Shown piece by piece: positions 36,664-46,637 of a stretch of 64,000 nucleotides of DNA; the stretch's first letter is position 1; each line of letters starts with the position of its first letter. Made by a program: the position numbers and the translations under genes. The notes beneath the pieces are model-generated. The model was not told where the DNA came from, made no database searches, and saw only the letters and a program-made list of their open reading frames with translations. This DNA is from Prosthecobacter debontii (GTDB lineage Bacteria; Verrucomicrobiota; Verrucomicrobiia; Verrucomicrobiales; Akkermansiaceae), in the NCBI GenBank assembly GCA_945862245.1, contig CAMAXN010000005.1, positions 28,755 through 92,754 on the forward strand, given 5' to 3'.

Positions 36664-39018
36664 TCAATCTACTGGTAAGGCGCGGAGAGGCGGTTCCTCA
36701 ACTGGTCGGGCGCGGAGAGGCGGTTCCTCAACTGGTCGGGCTTGGAGAGGCGGTTCCTCGCTCACTGGGGTGGCTCGCGGTGGCGGGGCGCCTTCTTCGA
36801 AAACGGGTATCGCTCGGGCGGGATGGATGGGACAGAAATCACCTACGGAGGGTGCGATGTCAGCGGGAACTTGTTCAGTGTAGGAAGTTCCTGCAGCGAG
36901 GCAACCGGCGGTGGCTCGTTTCCCGGAGAGTCGGCATAGCTCGATGTCGGCGAGGTCGATCCTCGAGTGTAGCTTGCCGGCCTTGTAGCCGAGGCGATCG
37001 GCCGTCTTCATTACATCCACCCAAACTGGCAAGGCGAGGGTGGAGCCAAAGCCGCCTTGGATGGTTTTCTTGGGCTGGTCAAAGCCGACCCAGACGGCGC
37101 AGGTGAGGCTAGAGGAATACCCGGCGAACCAAGCGTCCTTGAATTCGTTGGTGGTTCCAGTTTTTCCTGCGGCAGGCTTATTATAACCAAGACGTTTCAT
37201 GGAATTGGCTGTGCCGGAGCTCGCGACTTGCTGGAGGATGCTTGAAACGGACCACGCCGAGCCCTTGTTGGCTGCCTGATAGGGCAGGGGCGGGGTGCGA
37301 TAGAGAATATTTCCTCGACGATCTTTGATTTCCGTCACGAGAAACGGGCGATAGCGGGCTCCTTCGTTGGGAAAAATCGTGTATGCGGTAGCAACTTCCC
37401 AAGGGCTGGCCTCCCAAGAGCCGAGGAATGAGGACGGCGTTTCCGGCATCGCTACGCCGAAGCCCGCCTTGCGTGAGACTTCTTTTACGTTGGAAACCCC
37501 CGCGTAATTTCCTACGCGGACGGACATTGTGTTACGGGAACGTATAAGCCCATAAGAAACGGGATGGATTCCGCCAAATTTTTTGTCTGAGTTGTTAGGT
37601 TGCCATGTCGGTGCGCCTTTGATCTCGCCCCTTTGTATCGGTCCGTCGGATATTTGGTTGGATGGCTGCATGCCTTTGTCGAAGGCGGCTAGATAGACGA
37701 AAGGCTTAAATATTGAGCCGATTTGGCGCCGGGCTTGGATTGCGCGGTTAAATTTGGATTCTTTTGCATCGCGCCCGCCGACAAGGGCGAGCACGGATCC
37801 CGTGCGGTTCTCGATCAATACTGCTGCTCCTTGGATGTATTTCGGTTCCTTGCGATTGTCTTCCGGAAGATTCTGCCATGCCGCGCGTGTCTGATGTGGA
37901 TATCCGGAAAGGCGCTCAGTCTCACGCAGTTTCTTGTCGAGCGCTTCCTCCGCGATGGTCTGTAGGCGTTGGTCGATGGTGGTTACGATGGTCAAGCCCC
38001 CGAGTTCGATGTTTTCTTTTTCTAGGATAATCTCAAGGTCGCGGCGTATCGCGTCCATCGCATAGGATTCATGGGCTTCGCGCCGCAAAACAGGGCGGAC
38101 AGTAATAGGCTCTTTTTTCGCGGTGTCGGCCTGTACCTGGGAAATTTTTTCCGCAGTGACCATGCGGGCGAGGGTGGTGTTGCGCTCGCGCTCGGCGGCT
38201 TCCATGGAGCGGAATGGGTTGTAGGCGTCGGGGCCGCGGACGATTCCCGCCAGTAGTGCGGATTCAGAGAGAGTCAACTCGAACGGATGTTTTTCGAAAT
38301 AGATGCGCGATGCTTCGCCAACACCCTTGATCTGTCGTCCCCAGTTGATCTGGTTTATGTATGCCTCAAGGATGCGGTCTTTAGTAAGGGTCGATTCGAG
38401 GCGGAACGCGATGGCGACCTCAAGGCATTTGCGGTCGAGTTGCATTAGCAGGAGCTTTGAACGGTCTTTCCGGTTTTCTTCGACCATTTCACGTGCCTTC
38501 AGAGCGAACACATCAGAAGCGAGTTGCTGAGTTATTGTTGAAGCACCTTCCTTTTTACCTGTCAGGTTTTTTAGGGAAGCTCGCATGATGCCGATGATGT
38601 CGATGGCGCCGTGCGAATAAAAGCGCTCGTCCTCACGGGCGAGGATGGCCTTACGGAAATCCTCAGAAACGTCCTTGAGCGGGACGATTGAGCGCTTTTC
38701 ACCGTGGATACGTCCGATTTCTGTGCCTTGCCGATCGAGGATAATTGTGCGTGTTGGCATTTTGTTGATGCGGGAGAGATCGTAGTGGGATGACCGGAAG
38801 CCGTAGGCCATAGCCAAAGCGATCAGTAAGAGTAGTGCTAAGACAGTGGGTACCCCGATCAGGCGGATGAAAAACCGCTTTATCGCGCTTGTGCCGCGGG
38901 ATAGCCAAAACAGCAGATGGAAAGGCCAAAGCAGTAGTAATAAGAACGGGTTGGGCGATCCGCTGGGGACGGGCTTCTCGCCGCGGTGCTTGCTGCTCTG
39001 TTGTTTGCGTTTAGCCAT
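36664..39018 (-). CDS. Class A penicillin-binding protein (PBP1-type transglycosylase/transpeptidase)
   Basis: REDERFYSHGAIDIIGIMRA, GASTITQQLASDVF, ALVGGRDAKESKFNRAIQARRQIGSIFKPFVYLAAFDKGMQPSNQISDGP, SRNTMSVRVG, AAGKTGTTNEFKDAWFAGYS. Confidence 0.95.
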   Translation of the reverse strand: MAKRKQQSSKHRGEKPVPSGSPNPFLLLLLWPFHLLFWLSRGTSAIKRFFIRLIGVPTVLALLLLIALAMAYGFRSSHYDLSRINKMPTRTIILDRQGTEIGRIHGEKRSIVPLKDVSEDFRKAILAREDERFYSHGAIDIIGIMRASLKNLTGKKEGASTITQQLASDVFALKAREMVEENRKDRSKLLLMQLDRKCLEVAIAFRLESTLTKDRILEAYINQINWGRQIKGVGEASRIYFEKHPFELTLSESALLAGIVRGPDAYNPFRSMEAAERERNTTLARMVTAEKISQVQADTAKKEPITVRPVLRREAHESYAMDAIRRDLEIILEKENIELGGLTIVTTIDQRLQTIAEEALDKKLRETERLSGYPHQTRAAWQNLPEDNRKEPKYIQGAAVLIENRTGSVLALVGGRDAKESKFNRAIQARRQIGSIFKPFVYLAAFDKGMQPSNQISDGPIQRGEIKGAPTWQPNNSDKKFGGIHPVSYGLIRSRNTMSVRVGNYAGVSNVKEVSRKAGFGVAMPETPSSFLGSWEASPWEVATAYTIFPNEGARYRPFLVTEIKDRRGNILYRTPPLPYQAANKGSAWSVSSILQQVASSGTANSMKRLGYNKPAAGKTGTTNEFKDAWFAGYSSSLTCAVWVGFDQPKKTIQGGFGSTLALPVWVDVMKTADRLGYKAGKLHSRIDLADIELCRLSGKRATAGCLAAGTSYTEQVPADIAPSVGDFCPIHPARAIPVFEEGAPPPRATPVSEEPPLQARPVEEPPLRARPVEEPPLRALPVD
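36671..36760 (-). repeat. 30-bp tandem repeat (3 copies) encoding PVEEPPLRAR at the PBP C-terminus
   Basis: ACTGGT(A/C)(A/G)GGC(GC/TT)GGAGAGGCGGTTCCTC(A/G) x3 on the + strand. Confidence 0.92.
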
Positions 39019-39135
39019 GATCGCTACACACAAATAATAAGGTAAAATTAAAAACTTAAAACTGTAAACTTTACGCGTCCTAGCTTTTATAAATCGCTAG
39101 ACGAAAGGCTGGAATAGTGTCGATTGTGGGTAGCA

Positions 39136-40119
39136 ATGAAAATTATACCAATCGTGTGGTTCATGTTCTCGGTGGCGAGTAGTGCCCTCGCCTACGAAGC
39201 TGTCTCCACTCTCACCGACCTTATGAATCTCGAAAAGAAGGTTGCGGAGGTTTCCAAGAAATCGCTGCCGGCTACGGTCGCGCTCGTTTCCGAGACAACA
39301 GGTTCCTCGGGCTCCGGCGTTATTGTGTCCAAAGACGGCGTTATCCTGACCGCCGCGCACGTGGTGCAAGGCATGAAGGAGGTGGATATCTATTTCTCCG
39401 ATGGCAAGAAATGGCTCGGCAAGGTGCTTGGCGCGAATTTTTCCAAAGACATCGGTATAGTGAAAATGTCCGAGCCTGGTCCGTGGCCTTTTGTGAATAT
39501 GGGCGAGTCTAAACCGCTTGAGGCCGGCGATTGGGTTGTCGCTCTCGGACACTCGGCCGGCTTTGATCCGGCAAGGACTCCTCCTATCCGCTTCGGTAGG
39601 GTCATGTCGGACGGCCCAGGAAACTATTTTACCACCGACTGCACACTGATCGGTGGGGATTCGGGCGGACCGCTCTTTGACCTTGCTGGAAAAGTTGTCG
39701 GGATCAATTCCTCGATCGGTGAGTCTTGGAAGAATAACAACCATGCAGGAGTTGATGGTTTCAGTGAAGATTGGGATCGGTTGATCGCAGGTGAGACATG
39801 GGGCACTCTCCAGATGAATCCCATGGCAAATCCCGAGACCCCGGTGCTCGGTATCGGTATGGGAATGAATAATGGGAAAGACGGAGTGCCCATTTATAGG
39901 GTTGAGCCGAATTCACCTGCGGCTGCTGCAGGACTAAGGGTGGGCGATGTAATTCGCTTTGTGGACGGCGACCGCGTCCTCGAAGGTACGGAACTCCAGC
40001 AGGTACTGGTGAAACGTGAGGTTGGGGATAAGGTGAAACTCGGCATCGTTCGAGATGAGGTGGAGATCGAGATCGAGGTAGTGTTGGTGAAACGTGAAGA
40101 GCTTTTCAAGACAAGATGA
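39136..40119 (+). CDS. S1C (HtrA/Deg-like) trypsin-like serine protease with PDZ domain, secreted
   Basis: GSGVIVSKDGVILTAAHVVQ (His), SKDIGIVKM (Asp), CTLIGGDSGGPLFDLAGKVVGINS (Ser); PDZ NSPAAAAGLRVGDVIRFVDGDRV. Confidence 0.92.
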   Translation: MKIIPIVWFMFSVASSALAYEAVSTLTDLMNLEKKVAEVSKKSLPATVALVSETTGSSGSGVIVSKDGVILTAAHVVQGMKEVDIYFSDGKKWLGKVLGANFSKDIGIVKMSEPGPWPFVNMGESKPLEAGDWVVALGHSAGFDPARTPPIRFGRVMSDGPGNYFTTDCTLIGGDSGGPLFDLAGKVVGINSSIGESWKNNNHAGVDGFSEDWDRLIAGETWGTLQMNPMANPETPVLGIGMGMNNGKDGVPIYRVEPNSPAAAAGLRVGDVIRFVDGDRVLEGTELQQVLVKREVGDKVKLGIVRDEVEIEIEVVLVKREELFKTR

Positions 40120-41363
40120 AAACATACCAATTTCTCGTTATTACCTTCATTCTGCTTTGTGCAAGTCTGACCGCTCCCGCGCAGCGCTCCGAGGAGGAGG
40201 TGCCGCTTATGCGGCCCGATGAGTGGAAGATTGTTGATGCGCAATCGCTGGAGTTCAACAAGGTGCTTGAGCCCATAGTTGCCGACGCCGCAAAATCTAC
40301 CGTGACGATCTGGGGGCGCGAAAGCAGGCAGCCCCGCAAGCTGGCCTACGGTACGGTCATCGCCGACGGAACGAGCATTCTGACGAAATGGAGCGAGATC
40401 GAGCCTTTCGCTGATGATCTATTTGTGAATGGGGCATACGGCGAAGGCGTGCAAGCCGAGGTTACGGGTGTTTTCACCGACGAGGATCTCGCATTGCTCT
40501 CGATACCGAAGGAAGCCATCCAATCGGAAAATATCAATCCGGTCAAATTCCACCCGAGCGATCTCTCGCTCGGGCGTTTCTTGGTAGCCGCAAGACCTGA
40601 TGGCAAACCGGCTGGGTTCGGGGTGGTCGGCGTCCTTGAAAGAAATCTCCGCGAGACAGACAAGGCGCACCTCGGGATCATGGTGGATTTCCAACACCGA
40701 GGCGAAGGGGTTAGGATCGCGACCGTACAGCCCGAATATGGCGCTGCGGAAGCGGGTCTTTGCGCCGGCGATTTGATCCTGAATGTGAACGACCGCGACA
40801 TTTCTGGCCTGCAGGAACTCAAGAACGCGCTCAATGGCAAGAGACCCGGCGATAAGGTGAACTTGCGTATAGAGACCGCAGGCAAGGAGCGCGATGTTGA
40901 GGTGCTGCTTTCCAACCGCCCTCTGCTCGGGCAGTTCGCCGGCGGCCGGCTCAACCAGATGGAACGCATGGGCGGTGAGCCGAACGGCATCCGCGATGGA
41001 TTCTCCCTCGTAGTGCAGACGGATATGAAAATCCAGGCCAACCAGATCGGCGGGCCGGTCGTCGATCTCGAGGGCCGAGTGGTCGGCATCACTATGGCAC
41101 GCGCTGACCGGACGCGAACTTATTTCATGGGTAGCCAAGCGGTGATGGATCTTTTAAAAACGGAAACCGACAGTATCGTCGAGGCGCGTAAGAAGACCGA
41201 ACAGTTGAAGATGGAACTCGCTGAGCAGAGCCGCATGATGATTCTACCCCGGCGCAGTGAGATCAAACCGCGGGATATCGAGCGCACGCGCCGCCACCTC
41301 AAGGATATTGAACGCCTGCTCGGTAGGGCAAACCGTGAACTCGACGATCTTGGCGAGAGATAA
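40116..41363 (+). CDS. Inactive HtrA/Deg-like paralogue (predicted pseudoprotease) with PDZ and C-terminal coiled coil
   Basis: YGTVIADGTSILTKWSEI (no AAHV), DEDLALLSI, VQTDMKIQANQIGGPVVDLEGRVVGI (no GDSGGP), PDZ EYGAAEAGLCAGDLILNVNDRDI; 4-bp ATGA overlap with the preceding protease. Confidence 0.85.
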   Translation: MKTYQFLVITFILLCASLTAPAQRSEEEVPLMRPDEWKIVDAQSLEFNKVLEPIVADAAKSTVTIWGRESRQPRKLAYGTVIADGTSILTKWSEIEPFADDLFVNGAYGEGVQAEVTGVFTDEDLALLSIPKEAIQSENINPVKFHPSDLSLGRFLVAARPDGKPAGFGVVGVLERNLRETDKAHLGIMVDFQHRGEGVRIATVQPEYGAAEAGLCAGDLILNVNDRDISGLQELKNALNGKRPGDKVNLRIETAGKERDVEVLLSNRPLLGQFAGGRLNQMERMGGEPNGIRDGFSLVVQTDMKIQANQIGGPVVDLEGRVVGITMARADRTRTYFMGSQAVMDLLKTETDSIVEARKKTEQLKMELAEQSRMMILPRRSEIKPRDIERTRRHLKDIERLLGRANRELDDLGER

Positions 41364-41414
41364 ATCGAAATCAGGGCTTCAAACCCAGCGCAAGACCGCT
41401 AGCTTATCACCGCG

Positions 41415-43046
41415 ATGAGCGAGAAGGAATTTTACTACCAAGATCCTTACCCCTTGGGTGCGGATGAGACGGAATACGAGTGTATCCGCGAGGGCGGAGT
41501 CGAGATTTTGCAGGTAGGCGGCAAGGAAATACTTAAAGTCGATTCTGAATCGCTAGTTTTTCTCGCAGCCGAGGCTATGAGGGCGATCAATTTCACCCTT
41601 CGCTCCAGTCACCTTGCTCAGGTCGCTGCCATCCTCGATGATTCCGAGGCCTCCCAGAACGACCGGATGGTCGCGTTGATGCTACTCAAGAACGCCGAGA
41701 TCGCCGCACACGGGATTCTGCCAGGTTGTCAAGATACTGGCACTGCCACGGTTATTGGAAAAAAAGGCCAGCATGTTTGGACGGAAGGCGACGACGCAGA
41801 ATCCATTTCTAAAGGCATCCATCAGACTTATACGAAAGAAAATCTCCGTTATTCGCAGACTGCACCCCTAACGATGTATGACGAGGTCAATACGAAGACA
41901 AACCTCCCTGCTCAGATCGACCTCTACGCAGCGCAAGGCGACGAATACAAATTCCTCTTTGTCAGTAAGGGTGGTGGCTCGGCGAATAAAACTTTTCTCT
42001 ATCAGGAAACCAAAGCGCTGCTCAACCCACAGCGGCTAAAAGAATTCTGCGTCGAGAAAATGAAGTCGCTCGGCACCGCCGCCTGCCCGCCCTATCACCT
42101 TGCGTTCGTGATTGGTGGTACCTCTGCGGAAAGTAACCTTAAAACCGTGAAGATGGCGACGACGCGTTATTTCGATTCTCTGCCGACTTCCGGTAATGAG
42201 CACGGACAAGCTTTCCGCGACTTGGTGCTTGAGAAAGAGTTGTTAGTGCTGGCGCAGGAGATTGGGATTGGCGCGCAGTTCGGCGGTAAATATTTTGCGC
42301 TCGATGTGCGCGTGGTCCGCTTGCCGCGCCACGGTGCATCGTGTCCCGTCGGTATCGGCGTATCCTGCTCTGCGGACCGACAGGCGATGGCAAAGATCAC
42401 ACGGAATGGGATATTTCTCGAGAAGCTTGAGAAGAATCCCGGCCGCTTCATACCCGAGGCATACCGCGATTGGAAATTTAAGGGCGTGGCGATCGACCTC
42501 GACCAAGGCATGGGGAAAACGCTCGAAACACTTTCCAAGTATCCCGTTACCACCGCTCTCTCTCTCTCTGGGACAATCATCGTTGCCCGCGATTCTGCCC
42601 ATGCAAAGCTCAAGGAAATACTCGATAAAACCGGCGACCTGCCGGACTACTTCAAGGAGTATCCTGTCTACTACGCTGGCCCAGCGAAAACCCCAGAGGG
42701 TATGCCTTCTGGTTCCTTCGGCCCCACCACTGCTGGTCGCATGGACGGATACGTCGACCTTTTCCAATCCCACGGTGCATCTATGGTCATGCTCGCCAAA
42801 GGTAATCGTTCCCAGCAGGTGACCGATGCCTGCAAGAAAAACGGTGGCTTTTACCTAGGCTCTGCTGGCGGCCCTGCGGCTCTGCTAGCACAGGAACACA
42901 TACGCTCCCAAGAAGTTGTCGATTTTCCCGAATTGGGCATGGAGGCGGTCTGGAAAATTACTGTTGAGAATTTCCCTGCTTTCATTCTCGTTGACAACAA
43001 GGGTAACGATTTCTTTCGGACGATGAATCAGTGCCCGGTGTGCTGA
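41415..43046 (+). CDS. Class I fumarate hydratase (fumA/fumB type)
   Basis: [108 protein letters not shown]. Confidence 0.95.
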   Translation: MSEKEFYYQDPYPLGADETEYECIREGGVEILQVGGKEILKVDSESLVFLAAEAMRAINFTLRSSHLAQVAAILDDSEASQNDRMVALMLLKNAEIAAHGILPGCQDTGTATVIGKKGQHVWTEGDDAESISKGIHQTYTKENLRYSQTAPLTMYDEVNTKTNLPAQIDLYAAQGDEYKFLFVSKGGGSANKTFLYQETKALLNPQRLKEFCVEKMKSLGTAACPPYHLAFVIGGTSAESNLKTVKMATTRYFDSLPTSGNEHGQAFRDLVLEKELLVLAQEIGIGAQFGGKYFALDVRVVRLPRHGASCPVGIGVSCSADRQAMAKITRNGIFLEKLEKNPGRFIPEAYRDWKFKGVAIDLDQGMGKTLETLSKYPVTTALSLSGTIIVARDSAHAKLKEILDKTGDLPDYFKEYPVYYAGPAKTPEGMPSGSFGPTTAGRMDGYVDLFQSHGASMVMLAKGNRSQQVTDACKKNGGFYLGSAGGPAALLAQEHIRSQEVVDFPELGMEAVWKITVENFPAFILVDNKGNDFFRTMNQCPVC

Positions 43047-43060
43047 TGTCATTCAGCGGC

Positions 43061-44512
43061 TTACTCGCCACCAGTTCCGGGTAAGAAGCGGTAGTAAACC
43101 TCTAGCATCAGGGTAGCGAGGCAGGTGGACATATGGACATTGACCGGGCCGTGATGGATACCGCCTTGGTTCCACGAACCATCAGGATTTTGTGCTTTGA
43201 CCAGTTTGTCACGAAAGAGGTTATTATAATCATTCCATTCATTGCCGCCTTGATTGATCATTGCCTGGGCATGATAGTAATGATAATATAAATTAGAATT
43301 ATCTTGGCCCCAGTCGAATTTCGCGTTTTCGGCAATCCATTTTACGCCTTTTCTAGTCGCGCCGGTGCTGCCTTTGTCCCACATCTGGAAGGCGAGGACA
43401 CCGCCACCGGTGAGGCCGGGGCTAGTCTCAGGATTGTTGCGGTAGCCGATGGCTCCATCGTTACCTTGAACCTTCTCCAGCCAGTTGAGGGCCTCACGGA
43501 TCGTGCTGTTGAACTTTTTGTTGGGCCAAAGGGCGGTGTGTTTGCAGGCTTTGAGGGCTTGAATCTGCCAGAAACCAATCGAATTGTCGCCCTCGTCGGC
43601 GGAGGCGAACTTGTAAACCCAGCCACCCGAATTGTTCTGGCCCTGCATGATCATGTCACCGGCTTGTTTGGTGACGGTATCTAGGTTTGGAATGTCGATC
43701 TTGAGCTGAATGCAAAATGTATAGGCCTCAGCGAGGGCGTAGGTGGCAATGCCGTGGTCGTAAACCCATTGGATATTGGTGGCGTCTTTGTTGGAGAGTC
43801 TGCCGTCGTTTTTCATGCCCACGCCGGTTAGGTAGGTGATAGCTTTTAGCACCGTCTCGCCGTATTCGGGGGATTGCGGGGTTTCGCAGTGACCAAGATA
43901 AACAAGAAGCGCAAGGCCGGTCATCGCAACAGGGTGATCACCTGTCCAGCTGCCGTCGGTATTCTGCGTATCTTTTAGCCAATTCAGGCATTTCACCACG
44001 GCGTCCTCACACTCAGGTGTGCCCCCCTCAGCAAGCAAGCGAGCCATACGGTCAGCCTGGGAGCAGCGCGCTTTCATGGTAGCGGGGATGCCAGCGAAGC
44101 CGCCACCGCCGCCCGAGCCGTCTCCATCACCCCAGCCTGCTCCGAAGTCTTCTCCGTCACCGAAATCCAAGGATGGGTTATTGGTTAGCTGATCGGGAAT
44201 AGGAACAGCGGTCGGGGATTGGGTATTCGCAACGATGACCTTGGCCATCGAGGAAGTAGGCGAGGAGGGCTTACGCATCACTTTTGTGGTGACTTTTTTT
44301 TTCTGCACTTCCGCTTCCTCATCAATGTTTGATACGTATGTGACGATCTGCGCGTTATCCTTCATGATATTGGGTAGAAGAAAAATACCCAAGATTAGTG
44401 CGATGAGAACTACTACGAGAATGGAGATTATGATTGATGATATCGTTGCATTCTTTCGCTGCTGCTGGAGACGTGAGAGGGCTTCAGGGCTTAGTTGTGC
44501 GTGAATACTCAT
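43061..44512 (-). CDS. Membrane-anchored prenyltransferase/squalene-cyclase-repeat protein
   Basis: N-terminal TM SSIIISILVVVLIALILGIFLLP; repeats CLNWLKDTQNTDGSWTGDHPVAMTGLALLVYLG, ALNWLEKVQGNDGAIGY, NPDGSWNQGGIHHGPVNVHMSTCLATLMLEVYYRFLP. Confidence 0.82.
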   Translation of the reverse strand: MSIHAQLSPEALSRLQQQRKNATISSIIISILVVVLIALILGIFLLPNIMKDNAQIVTYVSNIDEEAEVQKKKVTTKVMRKPSSPTSSMAKVIVANTQSPTAVPIPDQLTNNPSLDFGDGEDFGAGWGDGDGSGGGGGFAGIPATMKARCSQADRMARLLAEGGTPECEDAVVKCLNWLKDTQNTDGSWTGDHPVAMTGLALLVYLGHCETPQSPEYGETVLKAITYLTGVGMKNDGRLSNKDATNIQWVYDHGIATYALAEAYTFCIQLKIDIPNLDTVTKQAGDMIMQGQNNSGGWVYKFASADEGDNSIGFWQIQALKACKHTALWPNKKFNSTIREALNWLEKVQGNDGAIGYRNNPETSPGLTGGGVLAFQMWDKGSTGATRKGVKWIAENAKFDWGQDNSNLYYHYYHAQAMINQGGNEWNDYNNLFRDKLVKAQNPDGSWNQGGIHHGPVNVHMSTCLATLMLEVYYRFLPGTGGE

Positions 44513-44675
44513 TTAAATAAATATACTTCAATCTACCCAACCGACCGCCGGATACTAGAAAAAAATTAAAACTCAGGGAACGCGGTTCAGTTGAATACTG
44601 CGATCAATCCTCCGCGGTTGGGTATTTGTTGCGCGAAGGCTGCCGGAAGGGGGAGCAGTATTTATCGTAGTAATC

Positions 44676-45266
44676 CTACGCTATCACGCCATGCATGCGG
44701 ATGTCGTGGTCTTCCATGACCACCTCGTCCACCAGTTGGTATCCGAAGCAGACGCCTAGCTTTATAGAGTCTGGGCTGGATTTCGCCAGTGCAGCGTCGT
44801 AAAACCCCTTGCCGCGCCCGATTCTCCCACCGTTCTTGTCGAATCCCAGGCCGGGGCAGAGAAAAAGGTCGATCTTATCAGGCAAGATCTGGGGTAAGCG
44901 CTTTTTGGGCTCAAATATTCCAAATGCCCCAACCCGCAGATCGTTATTCACACTCTTCACCTGCTGGAAAATGAGGCCATCGCTGTTCACCTTGGGAAAC
45001 ACCCAGATCTTCTCTGTCATTTCGATTAGTGAGAGCAGATTAACCTCGCCGGGCATCGGTGCGAAAATTGCGACCACCTGTAGTTGCGGACGCTCGGTCA
45101 AGTATTCGACAATTTGCTGAACGACACGTGTCGAATCCCCGGTATTTTTTGTGATCACCTGACGTAGTTCGTCACGCATCACCTTCTTACGGAAACGCTT
45201 GGTCACGTCCCCTGCGAGGTAGTTGGCTTGAATATTTTTAGGATTTGTCTCTTGCCAGTCCGCCAT
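44676..45266 (-). CDS. 5-formyltetrahydrofolate cyclo-ligase
   Basis: LRQVITKNTGDS..VVAIFAPMPGEVNLLSLIE, DLFLCPGLGFDKNGGRIGRGKGFYDAAL, LGVCFGYQLVDEVVMEDHDIRM. Track ORF starts 45305. Confidence 0.9.
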   Translation of the reverse strand: MADWQETNPKNIQANYLAGDVTKRFRKKVMRDELRQVITKNTGDSTRVVQQIVEYLTERPQLQVVAIFAPMPGEVNLLSLIEMTEKIWVFPKVNSDGLIFQQVKSVNNDLRVGAFGIFEPKKRLPQILPDKIDLFLCPGLGFDKNGGRIGRGKGFYDAALAKSSPDSIKLGVCFGYQLVDEVVMEDHDIRMHGVIA

Positions 45267-45287
45267 GTTTTCCCATCTTCTACTGCT

Positions 45288-45860
45288 ATGCTGAAACCTT
45301 GGCAATTACCGATGCTCGCGATGTTCTCGCTCGCCCTACTGTGTGCGGCGGAAGAGCCTACATTTGCGTGGGAACCCCTTGAGATCAAGGACAGCGCATT
45401 CAGCCGTGACATAGTAATGCTGGACGCCGAGCGCGATGAGTATGCCACAAATCTCGCTAATCACGCCGCCAATACGATCGCTACGAACGGCGCGTCGATA
45501 GACTCGTTGAAACAGGGGCGTCGCATCCTTGCGCTTGCGCTTCACCTTTCACTCCGCAACAAGAAGGCAATTGTCACTCAGTTCCAGTTAGCGACAGGTA
45601 TCGTCCCTGAAAAATCGGATGGCGATTACAGCCCAGAAGTTTTCGCTCGGCTGTTGCTCACGCGCGGGCAACTCCTGCTCCAGCAGGAGGAAGGAGAAAA
45701 CCGCATGCTTGCACGTTATCTCATCCAGCTTGCCGCTGAGATCGAACCGCGCAACGAGGACGCCGTTTACGCTAGCGAAATGATCCGTCTTGATCATGGG
45801 GCTCCCAATTGGACGCTAATAACCGATCCTAGGAATAAGAAAAAAGACGAGCTGCCTTAG
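45288..45860 (+). CDS. Hypothetical secreted protein
   Basis: MLKPWQLPMLAMFSLALLCAAEEPTFAWEPLEIKDSAF: signal peptide, complete ORF; no family recognised. Confidence 0.55.
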   Translation: MLKPWQLPMLAMFSLALLCAAEEPTFAWEPLEIKDSAFSRDIVMLDAERDEYATNLANHAANTIATNGASIDSLKQGRRILALALHLSLRNKKAIVTQFQLATGIVPEKSDGDYSPEVFARLLLTRGQLLLQQEEGENRMLARYLIQLAAEIEPRNEDAVYASEMIRLDHGAPNWTLITDPRNKKKDELP

Positions 45861-46570
45861 TTCCTCGGCTCGCCCCAGATTTCGACAAGCAGATCATGGA
45901 GAGTGGGGTCGTGCAGTTTCAATTCAGCACGGACGAAGGGATAGAAGTCGTTGCGGTTGAAATACGCCTCGGTGCCTTCGGCGAAGTATTCCTTATGGTC
46001 TGTCAACGCGTAGTGGCTGACAGTCTCGCCGTTGAATAACATAACTTTTTCATAGGTTCTGGATGCTTTGGCTTTATTGTAGGCGGCGATGATGTGCTGT
46101 TCGTCGAAGCCGAGAACCTGGTCATGGTAGGAGTGCGCCAGTTCGTGCAGCACCACCATCGGGTGCTTGGCGAGCTGCGATGAGGAAATGAGGTTCCTCG
46201 CTACCGGTACGTGGTATTTTTTCGCCAGCCTTGGGTCGTGACCGTTGTCGCGCAGCCATTGCTCATTTGGATGGTATTGCATGGACTTTAGCGTGGGATG
46301 ATCGCGTTCCACCCAGATCTCCAAATTCTTGAGCTTCTCTAAGCGGTCGGCGGGAACCATGGCAGTGAGTATACGAAGATGCGCTTCTAGCATGGCCAGC
46401 GAGCGGGCATCTTCAGAACCTGGCGCAGACTCCAACATCGAAGGCTCTACATATACAGTCCAGCCCTCGATTTTTTTCTCCACGGGATCGAAGCGGGGTT
46501 TAGTGCTCTCCGCAGCAAATGCGGCAACGACGAGAGCAGCGAGTATGGCGGTGGTTTTCGGTATATTCAT
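45857..46570 (-). CDS. Secreted putative zinc metallopeptidase (HExxH)
   Basis: Signal peptide; MVVLHELAHSYHDQVLGFDEQHI and downstream KEYFAEGTEAYFNRNDFYPF (possible third ligand Glu). Confidence 0.65.
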   Translation of the reverse strand: MNIPKTTAILAALVVAAFAAESTKPRFDPVEKKIEGWTVYVEPSMLESAPGSEDARSLAMLEAHLRILTAMVPADRLEKLKNLEIWVERDHPTLKSMQYHPNEQWLRDNGHDPRLAKKYHVPVARNLISSSQLAKHPMVVLHELAHSYHDQVLGFDEQHIIAAYNKAKASRTYEKVMLFNGETVSHYALTDHKEYFAEGTEAYFNRNDFYPFVRAELKLHDPTLHDLLVEIWGEPRN

Positions 46571-46637
46571 GAAGTGAGATTATTGAAAAAGTAGCACCCT
46601 CACCATCGTTCTTTGCGAAATTTCATCGCCACGGAGT

